Source of the DNA: Streptomyces xanthophaeus
GTDB taxonomy: Bacteria > Actinomycetota > Actinomycetes > Streptomycetales > Streptomycetaceae
Direction: 5' to 3'
DNA length: 41,198 nt
NCBI RefSeq assembly: GCF_000725805.1
Contig: NZ_JOFT01000051.1
Span: 1 to 41,198, forward strand
The notes below the pieces were generated by a model, which was not told the origin of the DNA, did no database searches, and worked only from the letters and a program-made list of their open reading frames with translations. Every line of letters begins with the position of its first letter. The first letter of the stretch is position 1. This document shows positions 7,708-14,512 of this stretch, piece by piece. Both the position numbers and the translations under genes were made by a program.

Positions 7708-8214
7708 CTAGCGGTAGTCGTCGGGGTGGCCCTGCATCCAGGTGTTGATCTTGTCGCGGGTGCCGATCAGCGAGGTCTGGTGCTTCTTCAGGTTCTCGAA
7801 GGTCCGGTCGCCGCCCAGCTCCTTGTCGAGCTTCGCGATCAGGGCGATCGGCTCCGGGAAGTGGCCCGGGCCCTTGGGGTCGGCCTTCATGGAGCGGTCC
7901 AGGCGGTGGAGTTCGTCGTAGACCCGCCCGAGGAAGTAGGCGCAGTTGCCCGGGGTGCACGCATCGTCCAGCGTCGCCTGGAGCCCGGCGAACGAGTCCC
8001 GGACCTTCTCCGGAGGCAGGTTCTCCGGATCGGGCAGGGAAGCCGTCGGCGAGCCCGCGGCCGAGGGCGTCGAACCGGGCTCCGGGACCCCCTGGGACGC
8101 GGGCGCGGACGCCGAGGAGCCCGGCGAGGCCGACGGCTCCGCGTCGCAGGACACCGTGAACGCCGCCAGCGCCACGGCGAGGACCGCCGCTCTCCGGTAC
8201 ATGACAAAGGACAT
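7708..8214 (-). CDS. Putative lipoprotein
   Basis: 168 residues. The N-terminus is a signal peptide (Arg-Arg, then a hydrophobic run to residue 22) ending in FTVSC, an imperfect lipobox with Thr rather than Leu at -3; the Cys would be lipidated. A Ser/Ala/Pro-rich linker to about residue 62 is followed by a helical domain (PPEKVRDSFAGLQATLDDA, then CTPGNCAYFLGRVYDELHRLD). The two Cys of CTPGNC may form a disulphide. Function unknown; membrane-anchored and extracytoplasmic. The start at 8214 is preceded by GGGGGT; an internal ATG four codons later is possible. Confidence 0.7.
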   Translation of the reverse strand: MSFVMYRRAAVLAVALAAFTVSCDAEPSASPGSSASAPASQGVPEPGSTPSAAGSPTASLPDPENLPPEKVRDSFAGLQATLDDACTPGNCAYFLGRVYDELHRLDRSMKADPKGPGHFPEPIALIAKLDKELGGDRTFENLKKHQTSLIGTRDKINTWMQGHPDDYR

Positions 8215-8283
8215 CGGTTACCCCCGTGATCGTTCGAGGTGCCGACCCTACCGATTGCCCCGCGGCCACCGGATCGGGGGTGC

Positions 8284-8308
8284 CCCGCTGAGCCTGCCGG
8301 TCAGCGGG
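8284..8308. terminator. Hairpin downstream of the MDMPI-type gene
   Basis: The 8-bp arms CCCGCTGA (8284-8291) and TCAGCGGG (8301-8308) enclose a 9-base loop. It lies 24 bp beyond the stop of the minus-strand gene at 8332 and could end its transcript. Confidence 0.5.
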
Positions 8309-8331
8309 ACGCCCGCGGCGGGAACCCGGCG

Positions 8332-9072
8332 TCAGACCCCCGCCGTCTCCCCCCACAGCCGCGCCAGCTGGGGGTCGCCCGTCACGGCCGGCCCCGCCAG
8401 CGGCAGCCGGTTCCACAGGGCCGCGTAGAGCCAGCCCGCCTCGGCCCTCAGCTCGCAGTCCGCCGGCCCCTCGTCACCGAGCACCGTGCGGGCCGGTTCG
8501 GGTGACAGGTGCACGGTCCACACCGCTCCGGTGTCCGCGGCCCGTACGCGCAGCACCCGGGGCTCCGGGGTCCGCACACGGCTGCGCGGCCGCGCGTGGA
8601 AACCGGTCAGCAGCTCGTCCACCCCGTCCTCCGCGAACCCGGGATCGACCGGCGAGAACTCCGCACCGAGCGCCGACTCCGCGTCCATCCGGTGCACGGC
8701 GGTCTCGTGGGCCTGGCGGCGCGCCCAGAAAGCCAGCGGAGAGGGCGGGGCCGTCGGGAGGAACGTCCAGCACTGCACGTCGGCCGGGGCCTCCTGCAAG
8801 GTGCGCACCAGATCGGCGTGGCCCGCACGGAACCATGCGAACAGCTCCGCACCGGTCAGCTCCGGCGGGTCCGGGAAGGGGACGGGATCCCGCCGGGCCT
8901 CGGCCACGTACGCGGCCGCCCAGCGGTGCACCGAGCCGGTGTGCCGCAGCAGGTCGGCGATCCGCCACTGCGGACAGGTGGGCACCTGGGCGTCGGGGCC
9001 GGCCCGTTCGGCCACCTCCGCGAGCAGCTCGCCCTCCCGCTCCAAGGTCTTCACGAAGTCGTTGATCTCCAT
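8332..9072 (-). CDS. Maleylpyruvate isomerase-family (MDMPI/DinB-like) mycothiol-dependent enzyme
   Basis: 246 residues. The N-terminal four-helix DinB-like domain carries the metal-binding histidines (RHTGSVHRW near residue 44 and ARRQAHETAVHRMDAE near residue 128); the C-terminal third is the small domain found with MDMPI proteins. Characterised members use mycothiol as a thiol cofactor, in keeping with an actinomycete. The reaction here is unknown, and many such paralogues occur per genome. On the minus strand GAGACT ends six bases before the ATG with no Shine-Dalgarno sequence, suggesting a leaderless mRNA. It is divergent from alkB with only 38 bp between the start codons, so the two promoters must overlap. 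Confidence 0.82.
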   Translation of the reverse strand: MEINDFVKTLEREGELLAEVAERAGPDAQVPTCPQWRIADLLRHTGSVHRWAAAYVAEARRDPVPFPDPPELTGAELFAWFRAGHADLVRTLQEAPADVQCWTFLPTAPPSPLAFWARRQAHETAVHRMDAESALGAEFSPVDPGFAEDGVDELLTGFHARPRSRVRTPEPRVLRVRAADTGAVWTVHLSPEPARTVLGDEGPADCELRAEAGWLYAALWNRLPLAGPAVTGDPQLARLWGETAGV

Positions 9073-9110
9073 GCCCGGAGTCTCTCAGCCCGACCCGGGA
9101 CAATGGAGGG

Positions 9111-9764
9111 ATGGACGGGGAACTCTTCCCGCGCGAGCGGACCGTGATCGCCCCCGGCGCCGTGCACGTGCCCGACTGGCTCGGGCCGGACCGGCAGCGG
9201 GAGTTGCTGGCGGACTGCCGCGACTGGGCCCGCCCGCCCGCGGGCCTGCGCACGGTGCGCATCCCCGGCGGCGGGGTGATGAGCGCCCGGCAGGTGTGCC
9301 TCGGGCTGCACTGGTACCCGTACGGCTACGCCCGCACCGCCGTGGACGGCGACGGCGCACCGGTCAAACCGATGCCCCCGGAGCTTGCCGCACTGGGGCC
9401 GGCGGCGGTGGCCGCCGCGTACGGCCGGCCCCCGGAGCCGGGAACGGCGTACGACATCGCGCTGGTCAATTTCTACGGCGCCGACTCCCGGATGGGCATG
9501 CACCGCGACGCGGACGAGGACTCCACGGCACCGGTCGTCTCGCTGAGCCTCGGCGATACGTGTGTCTTCCGCTTCGGGAACACGCTCTCCCGGGGCCGCC
9601 CGTACCGCGACGTCGAACTGCGCAGCGGTGATCTGTTCGTCTTCGGGGAATCGAGCCGACTGGCCTATCACGGGGTGCCGAAGGTCCTGCCGGGCACGGC
9701 CCCCCAAGGCCTCGGGCTGACCGGGCGGCTGAACATCACCCTCCGGGTCGGCGGGCTCGGCTGA
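9111..9764 (+). CDS. alkB: AlkB-family alpha-ketoglutarate-dependent dioxygenase
   Basis: 217 residues, full length for AlkB. The Fe(II) triad is visible as H131-x-D133 (MGMHRDADED) and H187 (LAYHGVPKV), and the 2-oxoglutarate-binding arginines are R206 and R212 (GRLNITLR); NFY (120-122) is also typical. Its expected role is oxidative demethylation of N1-methyladenine and N3-methylcytosine in DNA or RNA. GGAGGG directly abuts the ATG, too close to act as a Shine-Dalgarno sequence, whereas GACAAT ends six bases upstream, so the mRNA is probably leaderless. The ROK gene follows in the same direction 43 bp later but has its own -10-like sequence. Confidence 0.92.
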   Translation: MDGELFPRERTVIAPGAVHVPDWLGPDRQRELLADCRDWARPPAGLRTVRIPGGGVMSARQVCLGLHWYPYGYARTAVDGDGAPVKPMPPELAALGPAAVAAAYGRPPEPGTAYDIALVNFYGADSRMGMHRDADEDSTAPVVSLSLGDTCVFRFGNTLSRGRPYRDVELRSGDLFVFGESSRLAYHGVPKVLPGTAPQGLGLTGRLNITLRVGGLG

Positions 9765-9807
9765 GCGGCGGCGCCCGACGTCCTCCGGCCGTGCGAGGAT
9801 CGCTGTC

Positions 9808-11073
9808 ATGAACGGCAACGGGGCCCCGCCGCGGGTGGGGGATGTGACCACGGTGTCCACTGCTTCCGCGAGGACCAAACTGGAACGGGGCCGCGGCGCG
9901 CTCGGGCCGGCGCTGGAGCTCGTCCACACCGGCCGCGCCCCGACCCGGGCGGTCCTGACGGCCGAGCTCGGCGTCACCCGCGCCACCGCCGGGGCCGTCG
10001 CGGCGGAGCTGGAGGCGCTCGGGCTGATCCGCGTCGACTCCCGGCCCGGCGGCGCGGGCGGCGGCACCCAGGGCAGGCCCTCGCACCGGCTCTCGGTGGA
10101 CGAGCACGGCCCGGTGGCGCTGGCGGCGCAGGTGCACTCCGACGGGTTCCGGGCCGCCCTGGTCGGCCTCGGCGGCCGGATCGTGGCCACGGCCCCCGGC
10201 AAGGTCACCGTCTCCGCCGACCCGGCACAGGTGCTCGGCGCGGTGGTGGAGGCCGGCGCGGAGCTGCTGGAGCGGACCGGCCGCCGCTGCGTCGGTGCGG
10301 GCCTCGCGGTCCCCTCGGCCGTGGCCGAACCCGACGGGACGGCGCTGAACCCGCTGCACCTGGCCTGGCCCGCGGGTGCTCCCGTACGGGCGATCTTCGC
10401 CGAGTGCGTCAAGGCGGCCGGGATCGACGGCCCCGCCCTGACCGGCAACGACGTCAACCTCGCGGCGCTGGCCGAGCACCGGCACGGCGCGGGGCGCAGC
10501 GCCCAGCACCTGCTGTGCGTGGCCACGGGGCACCGCGGCGTCGGCGGGGCGCTGGTGCTGGACGGCCGCCTGCACAGCGGGAGTTCGGGCCTCGCCCTCG
10601 AGGTAGGCCACCTCACGGTGAACCCGGAGGGGCGGGCCTGCCACTGCGGCAGCCGCGGCTGCCTGGACGTGGAGGCCGACCCCCTGGCCTTCCTGACCGC
10701 GGCGGGCCGTACCCCCGGCCCGGAGGTGTCCCTGCTCCAGCAGGCCCGCGACCTGCTGCGCGAGGAGTCCGGGGCGCCCGCGGTACGGGCCGCCACCGAG
10801 GAGCTCATCGACCGGCTCGGGCTCGGCCTCGCCGGGCTGGTGAACATCCTGAACCCGGACCGGATCATCCTGGGCGGTCTGCACCGGGAGCTGCTGCACG
10901 CCGACCCGGAGCGGCTGCGCGCGGTGGTCGCGGACCGGAGCCTGTGGGGGCGCAGCGGGGGAGTGCCGATCCTGCCGTGCACCCTGGACCACAACAGCCT
11001 GGTCGGGGCGGCGGAGCTGGCCTGGCAGCCGGTGCTCGACGACCCGCTGGGGACCTTGGGCGCGGCGGCTTAG
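9808..11073 (+). CDS. ROK-family transcriptional regulator / sugar kinase-like protein
   Basis: 421 residues. The N-terminal winged helix (about 25-75, LTAELGVTRATAGAVAAELEA) precedes a ROK domain. The zinc-binding motif CHCGSRGCLD matches CxCGxxGCxE with Asp for the final Glu; the ATP/sugar site is less clear because the DxGGT phosphate motif is not well preserved in LAAQVHSDGF, so this is more likely a regulator than a kinase. Typical members respond to glucose or xylose-type sugars. No sugar transport genes are near. GAGGAT ends seven bases before the ATG with no Shine-Dalgarno sequence. Convergent with the RsbW-like gene, 40 bp apart. Confidence 0.88.
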   Translation: MNGNGAPPRVGDVTTVSTASARTKLERGRGALGPALELVHTGRAPTRAVLTAELGVTRATAGAVAAELEALGLIRVDSRPGGAGGGTQGRPSHRLSVDEHGPVALAAQVHSDGFRAALVGLGGRIVATAPGKVTVSADPAQVLGAVVEAGAELLERTGRRCVGAGLAVPSAVAEPDGTALNPLHLAWPAGAPVRAIFAECVKAAGIDGPALTGNDVNLAALAEHRHGAGRSAQHLLCVATGHRGVGGALVLDGRLHSGSSGLALEVGHLTVNPEGRACHCGSRGCLDVEADPLAFLTAAGRTPGPEVSLLQQARDLLREESGAPAVRAATEELIDRLGLGLAGLVNILNPDRIILGGLHRELLHADPERLRAVVADRSLWGRSGGVPILPCTLDHNSLVGAAELAWQPVLDDPLGTLGAAA

Positions 11074-11113
11074 GCCCCTGGCCGAAGCCGCCGCGCGCAC
11101 CGGACGCCGGGCC

Positions 11114-11662
11114 CTATCCCGGCCTGGCGCCGGCCGACGCGGCCACCGGCAGGGCCGACCCGACCGCTGCGGGGTCCACGGCCACGACGACCGCCCGCGC
11201 GGGTTCCCGTACGGGTTTGGACCCGATCGACACCGGGTGCGCAGGCGCCGAGGGCGCGGGCTGCGCCCGGAGCGAGAACCACACCACCTTGCCCGGCCCG
11301 TCGGCCCGGTTCCGGGCGCCCCAGGCCTCGCTGACCGCCGCGACGAGCGCGAGCCCGCGTCCGCAGGTCTCCAGCGACCCCGGCTGCGACTCCCGCAGCA
11401 CGGGGAGCCGGGGATCACTGTCGAACACCGAGACGGTGAGCCGTCCGAGGCGGAGCTCGATCTCGACCGTGCAGGTCTTGTCGGGCGCGGCGTGGCGATG
11501 GACGTTGCTGAGCAGTTCCGTCACGCCGAGCGCGGCCCGGTCGATGAGCGGATCGAGCTGCCAGTGGCGCAATTGCGCAGAAACGATTCTGCGGATCTGC
11601 CCGATGCGCGACGGCAAGGCCTGCAGTTCGACGACGCAGTGCCTGCGGGAATGACTGATCAC
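11114..11662 (-). CDS. ATP-binding protein, RsbW/SpoIIAB-like (HATPase_c_2)
   Basis: 182 residues. The GHKL ATPase fold is seen in the N box ALGVTELLSNVHRHA (about 44-58), the G1 box VSVFDSDPRLP and the G2 box CGRGLALVAAVSEAWG (about 100-115). Proteins of this group include anti-sigma factor kinases, but Streptomyces has many orphans and no partner anti-sigma antagonist or sigma factor is adjacent. The C-terminal 45 residues are a Pro/Ala-rich tail with no recognisable domain. The GTG start is preceded by GGGGAG with about nine bases of spacing. Confidence 0.85.
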   Translation of the reverse strand: MISHSRRHCVVELQALPSRIGQIRRIVSAQLRHWQLDPLIDRAALGVTELLSNVHRHAAPDKTCTVEIELRLGRLTVSVFDSDPRLPVLRESQPGSLETCGRGLALVAAVSEAWGARNRADGPGKVVWFSLRAQPAPSAPAHPVSIGSKPVREPARAVVVAVDPAAVGSALPVAASAGARPG

Positions 11663-11812
11663 GGCTGCGACTCCCCGACATGAGTGTTACGGGTGCTGCA
11701 CCCTCGGTAATGCTCCACCAGGGTCACCTACGGTGCGCCGCAGTGCAACCGAACGCGATCGAAAGCGTTCCGCATAGAAACCCAAAGTGACTGTTTGTGC
11801 AGGTGGGGGAGG

Positions 11813-11818
11813 TACATT
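11813..11818 (+). promoter_or_regulatory. Possible -10 element of the Cds1-like gene
   Basis: TACATT, with TGACTG 19 bp upstream (11788-11793), would give a leader of about 35 bases including AAGGAG. The 200-bp region also holds GGGTGCTGCACCC (11691-11703, a 6+1+6 palindrome) and a GAACGC/GCGTTC inverted repeat (11751-11770). Confidence 0.35.
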
Positions 11819-11860
11819 TCGAAAGCAGGGGGCGAAGAAACACACGAAGGAGCACGGCGC

Positions 11861-12997
11861 ATGAGCACGACCCGTTCGACTGCCACGACCCGTACGACCG
11901 TCGACGTCGACCGCAGCGACGCGGACTACCGCGCCTGGCTGAAGGAAGCCGTCCGCAAGGTCCAGGCCGACGCCAACCGCTCCGCCGACACCCACCTGCT
12001 GCGCTTTCCGCTCCCCGAGGCCTGGGGCATCGACCTCTACCTCAAGGACGAGTCCACGCACCCGACCGGCTCCCTCAAGCACCGCCTCGCCCGCTCGCTC
12101 TTCCTCTACGCCCTCTGCAACGGCTGGGTCCGTCCCGGCCGCCCGGTCATCGAGGCCTCGTCCGGTTCCACCGCCGTCTCCGAGGCGTATTTCGCCAAGC
12201 TGATCGGCGTCCCGTTCATCGCCGTCATGCCGCGCACCACCAGCCCGGAGAAGTGCCGCCTCATCGAATTCCACGGCGGCGAATGCCACTTCGTCGACGA
12301 CCCGATGAAGATGTACGAGGAGTCGGCGGAGCTGGCCGCCCGCACGGGCGGCCACTACATGGACCAGTTCACCTACGCGGAGCGGGCCACCGACTGGCGC
12401 GGCAACAACAACATTGCAGAATCGATTTATCAGCAGCTGCGCCTGGAGCGGTACCCCGAGCCCTCCTGGATCGTGGCGACCGCCGGCACGGGCGGCACCT
12501 CCGCGACCATCGCGCGCTACGTGCACTACATGCAGCACGACACCCGTCTGTGCGTCCCGGACCCGGAGAACTCCTGTTTCTTCGACGGATGGACCCACCA
12601 CGACCCGCACGCCAGCAGCGACTGCGGCTCGCGCATCGAGGGCATCGGGCGGCCGCGGATGGAGCCGAGCTTCGTACCGGGCGCCATCGACCGCATGATG
12701 AAGGTCCCGGACGCGGCGAGCGTCGCCGCCTGCCGGGCGCTGGAACGAGCCATCGGGCGCAAGGCCGGAGGCTCCACCGGCACCGGCCTGTGGAGCGCCC
12801 TGAAGATCGTCTCGGAGATGGCCGCGGCGGGCCGCAAGGGCAGCGTCGTCACCCTGCTCTGCGACCCGGGCGACCGCTACCTGGACAAGTACTACTCCGA
12901 CGAGTGGCTCGCGGCCCAGGGCCTCGACATCGCCCCGTACGCCGCGACCCTGGACACCCTGCTGACGACCGGGGTCTGGCGCGAGCCCGCGGCCTGA
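11861..12997 (+). CDS. PLP-dependent cysteine synthase-family protein, Cds1-like (L-cysteine desulfhydrase)
   Basis: 378 residues of the fold-type II PLP family. The Schiff-base lysine is in [10 protein letters not shown] (about residue 72), the phosphate-binding region is [15 protein letters not shown], and [20 protein letters not shown] is the cofactor-contacting ASGST-like loop (shown as its start [10 protein letters not shown]). The long sequence and [12 protein letters not shown] resemble mycobacterial Cds1, which degrades cysteine to pyruvate, ammonia and H2S, more than biosynthetic CysK/CysM. The start at 11861 follows AAGGAG by nine bases. Monocistronic; the next gene is 98 bp away. 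Confidence 0.85.
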   Translation: MSTTRSTATTRTTVDVDRSDADYRAWLKEAVRKVQADANRSADTHLLRFPLPEAWGIDLYLKDESTHPTGSLKHRLARSLFLYALCNGWVRPGRPVIEASSGSTAVSEAYFAKLIGVPFIAVMPRTTSPEKCRLIEFHGGECHFVDDPMKMYEESAELAARTGGHYMDQFTYAERATDWRGNNNIAESIYQQLRLERYPEPSWIVATAGTGGTSATIARYVHYMQHDTRLCVPDPENSCFFDGWTHHDPHASSDCGSRIEGIGRPRMEPSFVPGAIDRMMKVPDAASVAACRALERAIGRKAGGSTGTGLWSALKIVSEMAAAGRKGSVVTLLCDPGDRYLDKYYSDEWLAAQGLDIAPYAATLDTLLTTGVWREPAA

Positions 12998-13095
12998 CCG
13001 GCCCCGCCGGACGGGGTGGAATGCCCCTGGCCGGGCCCGGGCCGGCTGGCTACGCTGTGCCGACTCGCGAACGCGCCGGAACCCGGGGGGAAGCC

Positions 13096-13824
13096 ATGGC
13101 GGGCAACGACGACGGCGGCGGGCCGAACCCGGCCGCGCTCCAGGAAGACGGCGCTGCCGCGCTCCAAGGCGACGGCGCTGCCGCGCTCCAGGACGGCGCC
13201 GCTGCGCGGCCCGCCGGTCCGTCGGCCTGTCCGCGCTGCGGCCGGGCGGACCAGGTGCGGGGGGTCCCGGCCGCCTACCTCGCGGCGAAGTCCACCCGTC
13301 GGGAGGAGGCCGGCACCGGCGACGAGAAGACGGTCACCGTCGTCGAGGACAACTCCGCGCTGGCGGCCGCCCTCGAAGCCGTCCCGCCCGAGCCCTCGGA
13401 CGGCGGCGCCGGCTGCTGGGCCGGGGCACTCGTGCTGACGGCGATCGGCACCTTCATCTGGGGCGCCATCGCCGGGAAATGGTTCGACCGGGACGGCGCA
13501 CGGCGGTTCGTGCAGACCTGGAACGGCGACGGCCACTTCGTCGAGGACCCGCCCTACACCTTCCTGGGGTGGATCTCGGGCGCCGCGCTCGTCCTGGGCA
13601 TCCTGCTGATCGTCATCCTGAACGGGACGGCCGCCCGGTGGCGCCGGCGTACCGGACCCGGCCGGGACGCCGCCGACCGCGTCTGGTCCGACGGCTGGTA
13701 CTGCGGCCGGTGCGGCTCGGTGCACTTCGCCCGGGGCCGGGCGATGACCCTGCGGGAGTTCCGTACGCGGGTGTGGACGGCAGGCGGCTACGGGGACCTG
13801 GCGGCGAAGCGCACGGGGCCCTGA
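13096..13824 (+). CDS. Zinc-ribbon membrane protein, function unknown
   Basis: 242 residues. The N-terminus holds three near-identical repeats (ALQEDGAAALQGDGAAALQ), then CPRCG at about 44-48; a second CGRCG occurs near residue 207, so the two CxxC knuckles could form one split zinc ribbon. Two membrane segments are predicted: AGALVLTAIGTFIWGAIAG (about 113-131) and the stretch around AALVLGILLIVILNG (about 160-175). Both Cys pairs would then face the same, probably cytoplasmic, side. The ATG follows GGGGGGAAG; TACGCT about 40 bases upstream is a possible -10. I do not recognise a characterised family. Confidence 0.75.
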   Translation: MAGNDDGGGPNPAALQEDGAAALQGDGAAALQDGAAARPAGPSACPRCGRADQVRGVPAAYLAAKSTRREEAGTGDEKTVTVVEDNSALAAALEAVPPEPSDGGAGCWAGALVLTAIGTFIWGAIAGKWFDRDGARRFVQTWNGDGHFVEDPPYTFLGWISGAALVLGILLIVILNGTAARWRRRTGPGRDAADRVWSDGWYCGRCGSVHFARGRAMTLREFRTRVWTAGGYGDLAAKRTGP

Positions 13825-13830
13825 CGGTCC

Positions 13831-13850
13831 GTCCGCCGGTACCGGCGGAC
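13831..13850. terminator. Bidirectional terminator (20-bp perfect palindrome)
   Basis: GTCCGCCGGTACCGGCGGAC is self-complementary and lies between the convergent genes ending at 13824 and 13858. It could fold as an 8-bp stem with a four-base loop in either transcript. Confidence 0.65.
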
Positions 13851-13857
13851 GCTTCGG

Positions 13858-14346
13858 CTACTGACCCGCCGCGCGGCGGGCCGCGAGCCGCCGGTCCAGC
13901 GTGCGGACCGCCGTACGGAAGGAGTGGCCCAGCCCCGGACGGGCGGCGGTCAGGGCCAGCCGGAAGGGGGTGGGCCCGTCCGCGGCGAAGGTCCAGCGGA
14001 CGTGCGTGCCCGAGCCGGCCGGCGTCAGCCGCCATTCCTCCAGCAGGGCGCGCAGGCCGGGGGCGTTGGTCTCGTCGGCCCGGTACGCGTACCGCTGCTC
14101 CGGATCCGCCGCCATGATCGTCTCCTGGAAGCGGACCCCGCCCATCAGCCTGACCTCGCGGCCCGCGCCGCCATGGGTGGGCCGGGCCAGGGTGACGGCC
14201 CTGAACCACTTGGGCCAGCCCTCGAGCTCCTCCGCCAGAGCCTGGTACACGGCCTCGGGAGGCGCCGTCGCATCGGCCTCGAAGACCAGGCGGATCGGCG
14301 CGACCTCGGCGAAGTCCAGCCCGACCGGGCGGAGTCGGCGAGCCAT
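13858..14346 (-). CDS. SRPBCC-family (polyketide cyclase/START-like) protein
   Basis: 162 residues with the pattern of the SRPBCC helix-grip fold: IRLVFEADATAPPEAVYQAL at the N-terminus, a WPKW segment, a central GGVRFQETIMAADPEQRYAYR (shown as GGVRFQETI) and the long C-terminal helix LGHSFRTAVRTLDRRLAARR. Such proteins bind hydrophobic ligands; no catalytic residue or partner is evident. The ATG is preceded by AGGGGG with suitable spacing. Divergent from the membrane hydrolase gene; a CTGACCGTCAG palindrome (14400-14410) in the shared region may be an operator. Confidence 0.75.
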   Translation of the reverse strand: MARRLRPVGLDFAEVAPIRLVFEADATAPPEAVYQALAEELEGWPKWFRAVTLARPTHGGAGREVRLMGGVRFQETIMAADPEQRYAYRADETNAPGLRALLEEWRLTPAGSGTHVRWTFAADGPTPFRLALTAARPGLGHSFRTAVRTLDRRLAARRAAGQ

Positions 14347-14512
14347 GGCGGTACCCCCTGGGTGAAGTGCGGGACGCGAATGCGGGCCACCCTAACTGGC
14401 TGACCGTCAGATGTCCGCAACGCGGCCGGAAATCACCCCTCGGTCTGGCCCGGCCGTCCCCCGCGCGGGATGCTGGCAGGTGCACAGACCGCCCCCGCGA
14501 GCGGAGCCCGCC

